A stretch of DNA of 64,000 nucleotides from Vicia villosa (lineage: Eukaryota; Streptophyta; Magnoliopsida; Fabales; Fabaceae), in contig NC_081183.1 of the NCBI RefSeq assembly GCF_029867415.1, positions 64,368,336-64,432,335 on the forward strand, written 5' to 3'. Shown in pieces: positions 32,519 through 43,784 of this stretch. How positions within the stretch are numbered: the stretch's first letter is position 1; each line of letters opens with the position of its first letter. The translations under genes were made by a program, and so were the position numbers. The notes beneath the pieces are model-generated. The model did no database searches. It was not told the origin of the DNA and was given only the letters and a program-made list of their open reading frames with translations.

Positions 32519-33771
32519 TCCTTTGGTCTGTGTAGTTTTCTTTCCTTGTTGCATCTGTTTTCCTGCATTCCTCTTTTGTAATCTTTCTTGTTGGAATCAA
32601 TGAAAAGTTATTTGTGTTTCTTTCCTTTTGTCTCTTGCTTTGCATCTGAATCTCTAATGCTTTTTGATGTTATGACAAAAAGGGGGAGAAGATAAATGAT
32701 AAATGATTTGATTAATCTATCAGTTGCTGGGTAAAGCTCCCACACATTTACTAACAAGAACTGCAAGTTCTATATGGTTTAAGTGTTTTGCAGGTATAAA
32801 GAAGTGAAGAGAATCTTCAAAGCAAACACAAGAAGCAAAACCATAAGAAGTGTTATTCTGTAAAAAGAATAAGCTCATGGAAAATGAAGCAAGCCGAGTG
32901 CTGTCAAGCTTCAGAAATCAGAAGCAAGAAAGAAGAATGAATCAGAAGCACTGATAATAGAATTTGATCCATATTTGTCTATTTGCTCTGACAAAATTCT
33001 ATTTGCTCTGATACATTATTTTAGCCTTTATGGCTCTGATACATATCATGTGTTCAAATATACATTTTATGTTCTGACTCGTTCATGCTAACTTTTGTCG
33101 TTTAGTTTTTGTTCTGTAACATTTCAGGATGTAGAGATGCTCTGATGATGCTCTGGTACATTCAACAATGTTCTGATACAAATCTAGCATGAAGTGATGT
33201 TGGTAGAAATTCAAAGCTCTGAAGCTATCCGAGGGAAGCAGAAATCAGAAGCTGTGAATGTTCTAAAGATCCAGAAAACTCAAGTTCTGAAGCTGTCCTA
33301 AATGGAAGCAGAAATCAGAAGCTGTGAATGTTCTGAAGATCAAAGAAATTCAAGTTCTGAAGCTGTCCTAAATGGAAGCAGAAATCAGAAGCTGTGAATG
33401 TTCTGAAGATCAAAGAAATTCAAGTTCTGAAGCTGTCCTAGATGGAAGCAGGAATCAGAAGCTGTGAGTGTTCTAGGGATCTAAAGAAATTCTAGTTCTG
33501 AAGCTGTCCAATGGAAGCTAAAGTCAGAAGCTATGAATTCTCTAAAGACAGAAGCTTATGTGATCGTCTCTACCGAAATAATCAGGGAAGTCTTTTATTA
33601 AAGTTCTTCGAGTATTTATTTCAGGGGGAGATTATTTATCTCAGGGGGAGATTGTTAATCTCAGGGGGAGACATATTCATATGCTTATGCTATAGCTGTG
33701 TAATTTGTCTTTTGCCGTCTGCTCTTTCTGATCGCAAATTCATATCATTTATATATGTTTTTGTCATCATC
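32519..33771 (+). other. C3 3'UTR with 70-bp tandem repeats and PPT-like triplet
   Basis: Non-coding. From about 33219 to 33540 a 70-base unit beginning GAAGCTGTCC (33289, 33359, 33429, 33500) repeats four to five times (AATGGAAGCAGAAATCAGAA inside). At 33621-33672 the string TCAGGGGGAGA occurs three times at about 20-base spacing, about 110-160 bases before the true PPT. C1 has the same arrangement. GACAAAAAGGGGGAGAAGAT at about 32673 is another PPT-like block, also kept in C1. Confidence 0.8.
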
Positions 33772-33785
33772 AAAAAGGGGGAGAT
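33772..33785 (+). promoter_or_regulatory. C3 polypurine tract
   Basis: AAAAAGGGGGAGAT directly before the 3' LTR; primer for plus-strand DNA synthesis. Confidence 0.9.
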
Positions 33786-34992
33786 TGTTAGAACAAGATT
33801 TGTTCTGATCAATTATCTTAGTTTTGATGATAACAATAATATGAATTTTGCTTAAGATAATATGGTACTCTAATCCAATGCAATTTCCTTTTCAGGAAAT
33901 ATATAAAGAGTATGCATAATTCAGCGCTCAGAAGCTTTGTCTCAAAGGGTTCAGCATGCAACATCAGAACATGGTCTGGCAAGACATCAGAAGATGGTCG
34001 AAGCAGAATCAGAACATGGGTCTATGGAAGCATCAGAAGAACATGAGATCAGAAGCACTGAAGTTCTGATGGTATCACGCTCAGAAGCACTTCAAGGTCA
34101 GAAGATCAGAAGATGCTTTGCACCAAGCTGTTTGACTCTGATGATATTCAAAAGTTGTATTCACAAACATCAGATCAGAAGGAAGTACAAGTGGCAAGCT
34201 ACGCTGACTGACAAAAGGAACGTTAAAAGCTATTATAGGCAACGTCAGTAGACACAGCGTGAACAAGGCTCGAGGTAGTTGACAAAAGCGTATAACATTA
34301 AATACGATGCTGTACGGAACACGCAAAGCATTAAATGCACTCAACGGTCATCTTCTCCAACGCCTATAAATATGAAGTTCTGATGAGAAGCAAGGTTAAC
34401 GATTCTGCACAAAACAACTCATATTAACTTGCTGAAACTCTGTTCTATTCAAAGCTCAGAATCTTCATCTTCATCAAAGCTCACTACATTGCTGTTGTAA
34501 TATATTAGTGAGATTAAGCTTAAACGTTAAGAGAAATATCACAGTTTGTGATTATAGCTTTTAAGAAGCAATTGTAATACTCTTAGAATTGATTACATTA
34601 AGTTGTAAGGAACTAGAGTGATCGTGTGGATCAGAATACTCTAGGAAGTCTTAGAGGTTATCTAAGCAGGTTGTAACTAGAGTGATCGTGTGGATCAGAA
34701 TACTCTAGAAAGTCTTAGAGGGTATCTAAGCAGTTGTTCCTGGAGTGATCAGTGTGTGATCAGAAGACTCTGGAAGACTTAGTTGCTGACTAAGTGGAGA
34801 ACCATTGTAATCCGTGCGATTAGTGGATTAAATCCTCAGTTGAGGTAAATCATCTCTGCGGGGGTGGACTGGAGTAGTTTAGTTAACAACGAACCAGGAT
34901 AAAAATAACTGTGCAATTTATTTTTATCTGTCAAGTTTTTTAAAGCTACACTTATTCAAACCCCCCCTTTCTAAGTGTTTTTCTATCCTTCA
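33786..34992 (+). repeat. C3 3' LTR
   Basis: 1,207 bp, nearly identical to the 5' LTR; I see one change near 34151 (AAAAG against AACG-type context) and two adjacent to GATC in the second AGAGTGATC unit (about 34687). TATAAATA at 34365-34372. Followed by GTAAC. Confidence 0.95.
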
Positions 34993-37746
34993 GTAACGGC
35001 TGTTTTCGGGTAAAATCCTTATCTCAATGCCTTGGAATTAACCATCAAGGGCTTTCAAGGAAATACCTGCACATACAAACAGACAACAATCCAATGCCAG
35101 ACAGACAGAATAACAGCAGAGTAATAACAGAATAAGAGTCCAGAGGCACTAGGTCCATAAGTCCGAATCTCCAAAATGCTAGGGATAGTAACCAATAGTC
35201 CAAAGAGAGCCTTATGTGTTTTTTAGATTTTGGTTGTTTATTAGTGTTTTAGCATAAAAGTAAAGTATGGTCCAAGTGGACAAAAGAAAAATAGCGGAAG
35301 CATAAACATATGTCCAAGTGGACAAAGAGAAAATAGCGGAATTATAAACGTCCAAATGGACAAAGAGAAAATGGCGGAATGTAAATATGATGAAATGATA
35401 AAATAAAGCGATAAAGCGAGAAATATAAAGAGCGGTATAATAAATGGCGGAAATTAAAGTTAGTTGTTAGAGGTTAAAGATAACCATCTTGAAACTTGTC
35501 AAGTATGTTATACAAGTTAGTAATGAAGATCGATGGTGAGTGAATGATGTACTCGGATTTAAGGTCAATGGAAACTTATCAGAAGCTTGATAAAATCATA
35601 GCGACTACACGATAAATTTCCATAAGTCATAAATCAACCGCATACAATTCTCTTCCATATTTGATCTTTTATCGAGTCGGGACAAATGTAGGAGAACTCT
35701 CCATGTATCAAGATCATCAATGAAAAGAAATAAGAAGGAGAAGAAGAAATGATCTAGCCTTTATCAAGAATCCATAGAATTCTCAAGATATTAAGACTTT
35801 CATCGATCAAGAGAAAATAAGATGAAAAAAAGATAAGAATGAAAACAAATTGATCTAGTCTTTATCAAGAATCCATAGAATTCTCAAGATATTGAGACTT
35901 TCATCGATCAAAAGCAAATAAGATGAAAAGATAATAAGGAAAACAAATTGATCTAGTCTTTATCAAGAATCCATAGAATTCTCAAGATATTAAGACTTTC
36001 ATCGATCAAAAGAAAACAAGATGAAAAAGATAAGAATAGAAACAAATTGATCTAGTCTTTATCAAGAATCCATAGATGTCTCAAGATATTAAGACTTTCA
36101 TCGATCAAAAGAAAACAAGATGAAAAAGATAAGAATAGAAACAAATTGATCTAGTCTTTATCAAGAATCCATAGAATTCTCAAGATATTAAGACTTTCAT
36201 CGATCAAAAGAAAGATAAGATAAAAATAAGAATGAAAACAAATTGATCTAGTCTTCATCAAGAATCCATAGAATTCTCAAGATGTTAAGACTTTCATCGA
36301 TCAAAAGAAAGATAAGATGAACATAAGAAATGAAAACACAAAAGATAATACACTCACACTATCATTAATATCATTCATCTAATATTATGGATTTGGTTCT
36401 TTCAAACCTATCAACATCCTAGATCCAATGATATTAATGAAGTGGAGGAAGTAGGAAACCAAAACAAGCATAAAAAAGGCAAAAAACCACATTCTGCCAG
36501 CAGGAAATCGATTTCATGCAGGGGGAAATCGATTTCCATAGTGCAGTTTTCAAAAAAAACAGGTTACGTTCAGCAGGAAATCGATTTCAGCCTTAAGGAA
36601 ATCGATTTCCTCAGTGTAAATTCCAGCAAAAACAGCATTTAAAGGCATGAAACTTGACTTGAACAAATATACAAACACCTTATGATCACACATCAATTGG
36701 AGCACGAATTTTCCATCAAATCACCATCAAATAGCACCAATGTAGCATAAAAGATGCATCACACACAAGCAACAAAGAATCACATTGTGATATACAAAAA
36801 GGATGAAGAAAATTACCAAATCTTGAACAAAACTTAGATCTACTTCAAGAATCACCAACACAAATCTTGATCTCTCAACAATTGAAGAAAAAAGAGTGAA
36901 ATGGATGGTGGCTTAGCTCAAAGTTTGTGAGGTTCAAGATGTGACTCACAAACTTTATGAAAGAACAAAGAGCTTTGGTGAATTTGGTAGGGATGAGGAG
37001 AGAAATTGCAAGGGGTTTTTTGGCTCTCAAAGCTTGAGAAATGAGAGAGTAGTGGGCTCTATTTATAGGATGAGAGCAAGAGTAGTGGTAGTTTGGTCTT
37101 TTTGCATTTGGTAATTAGCTTGTGTTTAATTGGTGATTAAAGTGGCATTTAAATGGTAAGAAATGGTAAAATGAGGTTTAAGTGGGTTTAATGAAGGGGT
37201 TAATTTTGATGAGGTGGAAAATTGGTAAAATGATCAAAGAAAAAGGTGCCAAAATGATGTCAAGCTTCCCTCCTTATATTTTTTGAATTTTGCCTTAAGG
37301 AAATCGATTTCCCCAGGAGTGAAATCGATTTCACTCTGTTCCAGAAGAGAAATTGGCGCAAAATACACTAGGGAAATCGATTTACCCAGGAGGGAAATCG
37401 ATTTCATGATGTCCAGAATGTGATTTTGGTGAAGATTGCTGCAGGGAAATCGATTTACCCAGTAGGGAAATCGATTTCATCAGTCAAAAATGTGAAAAAT
37501 GCCTTGTTTATTGCATGTCTTGGCTTGGTACCTACAAAACAAAAGCCTACAAAGAAACAAAGCAATGTTTTTGGTATTTGGGTTAGTATAATATGCATAC
37601 AAGATAAACAATCATTGGTGCTTGATGATCCCTCTTATTGATGAGGTGAGTGCAACACCATAAACAAAACTTCCAAGTGAAGCTCTTGATTAGTGATTGG
37701 GATATGAATGATATAAGATCTTAGGGTCAAAAATTGGGGTATGACA
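34993..37746 (-). repeat. G2 3' LTR, main part
   Basis: Continuation of the LTR after C3, ending ATTGGGGTATGACA. Holds six to seven copies of a roughly 98-base unit with GATCTAGTCTTTATCAAGAA (35751-36330; starts at 35751, 35852, 35950, 36049, 36148, 36245), a minus-strand TATA box (plus strand TATTTATA 37060-37067), and ten copies of the palindrome core GAAATCGATTT in five pairs. Total LTR length is 3,698 bp against 3,719 in the other LTR; the difference is one 21-base palindrome unit. Confidence 0.93.
36503..37478. promoter_or_regulatory. Paired GAAATCGATTTC palindromes flanking the G2 promoter (3' LTR copy)
   Basis: Full palindrome GGAAATCGATTTCC or close variants at about 36503/36524, 36576/36597, 37299/37320, 37372/37393 and 37444/37465; each pair is exactly 21 bases apart. 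Two pairs lie downstream and three upstream of the minus-strand TATA box. Looks like paired protein-binding sites; no binding factor is known to me. Confidence 0.65.
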
Positions 37747-37827
37747 GATGCCCCTATTTAAGTTTCTTCGATTTGGAGATACGATGATTGGAAATCTTCG
37801 TTTTGACAAAATCGAAGAGACTTAAAT
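37747..37827 (-). promoter_or_regulatory. G2 polypurine tract and conserved hairpin
   Basis: The element strand reads TTAAATAGGGGCATC into the LTR start TGTCATACCCC. The plus-strand arm TATTTAAGTTTCTTCGATTT (37755-37774) is complementary at 19 of 20 positions to the arm at 37808-37827. The hairpin therefore takes in the A/T-rich side of the PPT. G1 and G4 have matching hairpins with altered arms. Confidence 0.75.
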
Positions 37828-40800
37828 ATATAAAACACAATTTTTGATCCTAAGATGCAATGCAATGTTAATGAATGCATATGATGATAATAAAGCATGA
37901 CAACACTAGGGAGTAAAAGGTACTCCACTGGGGAAAACAAATGTCTTGCTATAACTCCGCTGGGGAAAGAAAACAGATTCCGCTGGGGGAACGAGACTTG
38001 CTGGGTAAAGAAACTTCATTGGGGAAAAATATTTCACACCAGAAGGTTAAAGCATCATCTTTCACTGGAGACGAAAGAATACACCGACTTTTACTGAAGG
38101 TAGATAATGATATTAAAAGGCAGTATTGAACAAACTTTGGAAAAGAACCAGACACATCCAGAATAGCATTGAATGTACAGGAACAACACATCAGAGATAT
38201 TCATAAAAGCATTGAATAAACTCTAGAAAGCAATGTCAAAGACATTCAGAACAACATTGAATGAATTTTTGGAAAAGAATCAGGCACATCCAGAAGAGCA
38301 TTGAATGTACGGGAACCAAACATCAGAGATATTCAAAAAAGCATTGAATAACTCTAGAATAAATCATCAAAGTCATTCAGAAGAGCATTAAATGAACTTT
38401 GGAAGAGAATCAGGCACATCCAGAAAAGCATTGGGTGTACGAGAAATAAACATCAGAGATATCCAGAAAAGCATTGAATAAACTCTGGAACAAATCATCA
38501 AAGTCATTCAGAAGAGCATTAAATGAACTTTGGAAGAGAATCAGGCACATCCAGAAAAGCATTGGGTGTACGAGAAATAAACATCAGAGATATCCAGAAA
38601 AGCATTGAATAAACTCTGGAACAAATCATCAAAGTCATTCAGAAGAGCATTAAATGAACTTTGGAAAACACATCCAGAAAAGCATTGGATGGTAAAGGGG
38701 TCCAAACTCTGGAAACATCGGAGTCAACCAAAGACATTCAGAAAAGCATTGAACGCAAAGGATACCTATAACCCGGAAATACATCAGAGACATCCAGAAG
38801 AACATTGGATGTGGAAACAAAATGGAAACTCTAAGTAGTCATTTAGAAAAGCATTAAATGCAACCAAAGATCCCAAAGAGAACGTCCAAAACATTCAGAA
38901 AAGAATTGAATGTATGGGAACAAGCTGACATTCTAGAAAAGCATTAGAATGATCAGAGACATATCCGGAAAAGCATCAGATACACAGTCAAATCTGGAAG
39001 AGCGTCAGATAGACAAAACAAACTTCTGGATGAACATCAGAAGAACAAAGCCACATCAGGGAAAACATAAGATAACAGGGGTTCTGGGAGAACATCAGAA
39101 CAACAAAGACACATCCGGTAAAAGCATTGGAAAAAGAGACATATGAACCAAATGGATAAATCTGTTTTGGTAGGTGCCAAATAAGTTGGACTTTGATCTC
39201 AAGGTAACATGTCGATTGTAATAGGACCTCGGAAGATGAACATGAAATTTATTTCTATGCATGATATTGAATTTTTCTATGCATGATGAATGATTTATGC
39301 AATATAATTGTCTATGACAGCTGAGATAGACTCTTTTGTGAGGCAAGATCGAAACTCTGATTCCTCAACACGAAAATTCTGCCAACTCTGTTCTAGAAGA
39401 TGCTTGAACATATTTGGTCACACTGGCAATTGTATCAAACTGACGATCCTTTGAGAAGGACTGCTAAACTGCAATTGGGGATTGCTGAAGAAGATTGCCC
39501 CTGATTCACTAATTGCAGTAAGTTAACTGATCATTGCTTTAGTTGAACTGTGCTAGAGATGAGTTGATCGTGGCTTCAGTCCTTGAAATAACTGTTAAGA
39601 AGACTTGCCCCTTGCTTTCAAGCACAAATTCCGAGGGAGTGCAATAACAACACTGCTGGAAAATATTTCAGTCTCTGATAAGAACATCAATCACAAATGA
39701 ATTTTCCATTGTTGAGGAAAGCATAATCCTTAAGAGGTGCAAAATAAATGCCTCCTCAATCTAGGTTTCCCAGCCTAGAGAGGTTCAAAATAGTATTGCA
39801 AGAGACCAAAGTTCAACTCCAAGAACAAACTGGATAGAAACGGTCAAACAAAGCTTTGCCCCTTGAGGAATAAACTCAACTGGGGATTAATCAATCTCTG
39901 TGAGGAATTTACAGATCATCTTCTTCTTATCAAAAAGATTGGACAACACATCAAGCTCTATTATGGGAAATCAGAGAAAATTTCTTTGGAGAAAATCACC
40001 ATTCCGAACTTGCAGAGGAACTAAGAAGTTAACATCAAAGCAAACAAGTTAACATGCGGGGGATTTTAGTTCAAAACTCAACACAAGGTGAGAAAGAAAA
40101 CCCAACAGTCAATCGTTGTCTCAAAACTTCTTGGTAGAGAGTGATACTCTGGACTAATCATGGCAACAACCTTTGTGCTTCAAGCTAATGAGGTGATCAA
40201 GGCAACTTCTGATTCACAACTTGCCCCAGACTACATAGTCTATGAAAGGAAACTACCTCAAAAAGGTTCATAGGGATCCTTGGCGTCATGAAGACTTGGA
40301 ATAATCTGCCCCAGATCAACAGATTCTTGGAGAGATTTGTCGAATCTTGACGTAACTGCCCCTGATTGACTGAACTTGGCACATTCCTTTGTTCGACAGA
40401 GTCTTCGAGATTTGCACCATGATGGTTGTCAAACTTGCAAAAGCATTATACTGGGAAAACAACATGCCCCTGGCAATGTTTTAGTTTTCTACTGATGATC
40501 AGATGTTAACTTCCTGGATGTCAAACAAATGTTTACAAGCAGAAAAAATGTTTATTATGAGAATGATAATGAAAATGCAACAATTATGTAAGTCTTGAAG
40601 TTTCGAAAAGATGTCGCATAACTTTGTGAATGAATCACTAGTTAAGAGATGACATTGATTTTTATTTTTTATGCATATGATACCAACACAAGTTTTCAGC
40701 ATAACCGATAGGAGTCAGGAACGCTTTCTTGTTTAAGTATGCTTTCGAAATAAACCCTGCTTCAGTTAGGACTTTTGAGGGTTGTAACGTGGCCTGGTTC

Positions 40801-41948
40801 ACGGTTTTCAGAAAAAAGATTTTTAGGCTCAAAGTTTATTTAGCCCACCCCAACTTCGTGATGTTCTCCAGTCCTATGTTCAGTTAACTCAACATGAGTA
40901 TTCATCTCTCAAAAGGTTTTTGTGCCATTAAGGATCCAATGAAGCTTTCTTGGAGTAGCAGTCACCCTCTTGTCTTCATTTTTGTATTCACACAGATTTG
41001 TTCACTGTTGAGGACTTTTGCTTTGTAGTCCTTTCTTTTCACTTTTCACTCTTTTCTCTTTTTATTTATTTATTTCCCTAACTTTTGCCTGGACTGATTC
41101 TTTTGAATTGGTCGTCCAGCGGGATGCTCTAACTTTTGCCTAAGTCACTTGTTTTCAAGTTTTTGACTCAGCGAGCTTTTTTGTTTCTTTTTTTTTTCAC
41201 TTTTTCTTTCATTTTTTTGATTTGAACAAATCGTATGATATTGACTTTGTCTTGACTTGTTGAGAGGGTTGTGACTGCCTCATTTCTTGGCGGATGAAGG
41301 ATAACCATTGTAGTTTCACATTTTCCAGCCTTTTGATGCGCGGGGAATAACCATTGTGGTTTCCCATGATCCATCCTTTGATGTGGATATGACGTGCTTG
41401 ACCTTTGGATGCACAATCCTTTTTTGAAATATGAACACTCGGTCCAATTAACTGAAGACTACCCTGCCCCAAGTTTAAAATTAGGGTTTTTTCGTTTAGA
41501 AAAGAAACTCCTACTTCAAGGCTCAAAGGGGTTAACAAGGGATTATCTTCCTTATATCTCCGGTGTTTGGGAATTTGAAACAATTCCTGTACATCATCTG
41601 CGAGGTCTTATTCAAAAGCATACAACCAGAAATTTTGCGTTTTTAGATCATCATCCTCCCTCCAATCTTTGCATAAGCAAGAGTTTGGCAAAAGCAATTG
41701 GCATCATAATGCATGAAAACAAATAAACATGAGTGAAGCGAATGGATTACTTCAAGACAAACATTATCATTGTGTTAGCATTAACATTCAAAAATGAACA
41801 AGTTTCTACATGCAAACAATGCATTGAAAAACAAGAAATATTACAAATGGAAATCAATAAGAATACTAAAAACTGAGAATAACTCTCTCCATCTGGGCAT
41901 ATGCTGAACGAAACATCTTTCGAGCTTCAGGCTACCATCAATAGTGAT
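37828..41948 (-). other. G2 non-coding 3' region with tandem repeats and structured motifs
   Basis: About 4.1 kb without convincing coding sequence. Near the PPT side, CTCCACTGGGGA (37923), CTCCGCTGGGGA (37955) and CTTCATTGGGGA (38014) match the PBS core. From about 38110 to 39130 lies an array of a 131-base unit (starts of CATTCAGAAGAGCATT-type at 38243, 38374, 38505, 38636) that degenerates into shorter CAGAAAAGCATT units. At 41089-41168 two nested hairpins with the AGGCAAAA tail occur on the element strand. 39131-41080 and 41170-41948 show nothing I can name. Confidence 0.7.
41089..41168 (-). ncRNA. Two nested hairpins with AGGCAAAA tails (G2 3'UTR RNA motif)
   Basis: On the element strand, unit A has outer stem AGTCA/TGACT, AAAA, inner CTTG/CAAG with AAAA loop, tail TAGGCAAAAGTTAG. 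Unit B has outer CTGGAC/GTCCAG, a short spacer, inner ATTC/GAAT with AAAA loop, tail AGGCAAAAGTTAG. Plus-strand arms: A 41143-41147 and 41164-41168; B 41089-41094 and 41114-41119. Same plan as the G1 motif with other stem sequences. Confidence 0.55.
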
Positions 41949-42833
41949 TCAATCATGCTTTGGCAAAGAATTGGCTTGAACATCATAACCAACATCTTGG
42001 AAAGTCAAAATACCAGCATGGATTAATCTTTGAACTTCATTTTTTAGAGGCCAACAATTATCTAAGTCATGTCCAGGAGCATTCTGATGAAAAGCACAAG
42101 TGACATTAGCATTGTACCACCAAGGAATCTTCTCTGGAATTGGAGGTGGTGACCTTGTCTGAACCAAATTCTTATGAACTAGAGCAGGGAACAATTCTGC
42201 GTAAGTCATGGGGATAGGATCAAAATTCCCCTTTTGAGGTTGATTTTGCTCGTTCGGTGGAGAATCTTGTTGACGAGTGCTCTGCTGATAATCTGGGATT
42301 GCATGAACTGAATTGGATACAGGAATGACATAGGAAACATTCTGATGTTGATGATGATTGTTTCCTCCCCTGATTATCTTCTTTGAAAAGTCATTACCAA
42401 ACTTCTTCACACTACCAGCTGAGTTACCTTCTTCAAACAAACATTCCTTTCGGACATCCTTTTCTAGAAGCGCTTTCATATCCACCTCTCTGTGGAAGTC
42501 AGCAGGTGTACTGACTACTGTCCCCTTGGGAAAGAACGAGTTCAGAGTTTCAAGAAAGACCTTTGCCATCCTTTCTTCCATCATAGGAGGATTGACTTGG
42601 GCAGCAACTAGAGCCTCAACCAGAGCAGTCAGATGCTCCATACCAGCCTTCAAAGTAACCACCTCTTCACGTAACTCACGATTCTCTTGTTCAAGACCTT
42701 CCATCTTCTTCTTGCAGTTAGCTCGAGTGTTATACCGGTGAGACAGCTTGATTCTGTATGAAGAACACTGAATAAGACATCGGGAATACTCTCGGAAGCA
42801 AGACCAAAATGCAGAATGATGCATGAAATGCAA
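41949..42833 (-). CDS. gag: G2 shortened gag
   Basis: Only ORF of G2, 294 residues, uninterrupted. N-terminal coiled coil MEGLEQENRELREEVVTLKA matches the G1 gag start; then most of the capsid domain is missing, and the tail returns with SVKKFGNDFSKK (G1: GTKKFGSGFPKK), PMTYAELFPAL and a gag finger C-X2-H-X4-H-X4-C (CAFHQNAPGHDLDNC), followed by LKNEVQRLI. The real start may be the internal MEGLEQ Met, or upstream as in the open frame HRYNTRA. Without a capsid core it cannot make particles alone, but it might join helper particles and bind RNA. Frame intactness while all enzymes are gone suggests recent use or chance in a young copy. Confidence 0.75.
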   Translation of the reverse strand: MHFMHHSAFWSCFREYSRCLIQCSSYRIKLSHRYNTRANCKKKMEGLEQENRELREEVVTLKAGMEHLTALVEALVAAQVNPPMMEERMAKVFLETLNSFFPKGTVVSTPADFHREVDMKALLEKDVRKECLFEEGNSAGSVKKFGNDFSKKIIRGGNNHHQHQNVSYVIPVSNSVHAIPDYQQSTRQQDSPPNEQNQPQKGNFDPIPMTYAELFPALVHKNLVQTRSPPPIPEKIPWWYNANVTCAFHQNAPGHDLDNCWPLKNEVQRLIHAGILTFQDVGYDVQANSLPKHD

Positions 42834-43760
42834 TGATTTTTTTTATTATTATTATTTGAGTTTCAAGGAACTTAAGATATTAACTTGTAAACACTCAAAC
42901 ATTGGACTAAAGTTTTGATTAAGTTATCATCAAAATCAATCATCCATTTTGATGGATTAGAGTTTTCACCCCATCAACACCCAAGATCCATTGAGTTTGA
43001 TGAAACTTATGATGTTTACAAAGAAAGACCTCTAAGTTCCTTGAAAACCAATTGTGAAAGACATTTTTATGAATGCATGAATGCATGGTTTGTGCATCAA
43101 TCACAATCAAGAGCATGCAAGGTCACATAAGATCATAGTTCACAGGTTCAAAGGTTCGACGTCACGAGCATGGAGCCATGGGTCTACCCATCTCACAAGG
43201 CGTGATCTAGGGAAGTTTGTACCTGCCAATCGGGTTCTACAAAGGTTCCCAGAGTTTTCAATCTTCTATCGGATATTACCGGCACGCACAATTGCTCATG
43301 GACGCCAATAATATGCCTAAAAAGACCTCGTCTGAGCGTAGTATCGCATGACAACAAGCTCAAATTGGTACTTGATCTTGTTTCTGCACTACATACTAAA
43401 AAGGCTTAGATGGGTTAAAAGGTTCTAGGCCATTCAGCTTCTACGGACACTCGCTATTGAAAGTAATAGTGTTATCACGATGATTCGTAACAACCTCTAC
43501 TACCTTCCATGAGGCCTCCACTGATTGGGGTTCCACCATATGACGCTCATGGTAAGGATTGCTCCTGACATGCGACTATTGGTCTTACCACCTCCTATCT
43601 CAAGTTACTCACGAAAGTTCGGGTTAGAACTTTGTCTCATCACAGAGGAACCATCGAGCACCAAAAGAAAAAAGAAGATAAACAAACAAAGCACACAACA
43701 ATATATACAGATAAAAACACACAGATAAACAAAAATAGGCTTAACACACTTAAAACTGGG
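42834..43760 (-). other. G2 5'UTR
   Basis: Non-coding leader between PBS and gag, about 930 bases. No ORF1 is present, in contrast to G1. No feature seen except A/T-rich runs near the gag start. Confidence 0.65.
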
Positions 43761-43778
43761 TCCCCAGTGAAGTCGCCA
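43761..43778 (-). promoter_or_regulatory. G2 primer-binding site
   Basis: The minus strand reads TGGCGACTTCACTGGGGA, identical to the first 18 bases of the G1 PBS, six bases after the LTR end at 43785. Confidence 0.92.
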
Positions 43779-43784
43779 TTTTTC

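Larger units (their letters stand above)
25970..34992 (+). mobile_element. C3: young SIRE/Maximus-type copia element with deleted RT and env core
   Basis: Complete ends: 5' LTR 25970-27176 and 3' LTR 33786-34992, both 1,207 bp, with TSD GTAAC at 25965-25969 and 34993-34997. I count about three differences between the LTRs. Contents: PBS, intact gag, protease-integrase in the next frame, then a deletion from the start of RT to the end of RNase H, spacer, a shortened env-like ORF, 3'UTR repeats and PPT. It cannot supply RT, so it needs a helper, or it lost RT after insertion. It is the innermost and youngest element. Confidence 0.96.

Noticed and set aside
35751..36340. Regularly spaced repeats resembling a CRISPR array
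   Set aside because: Units are contiguous tandem repeats of about 98 bp with no unique spacers, in a plant retrotransposon LTR.
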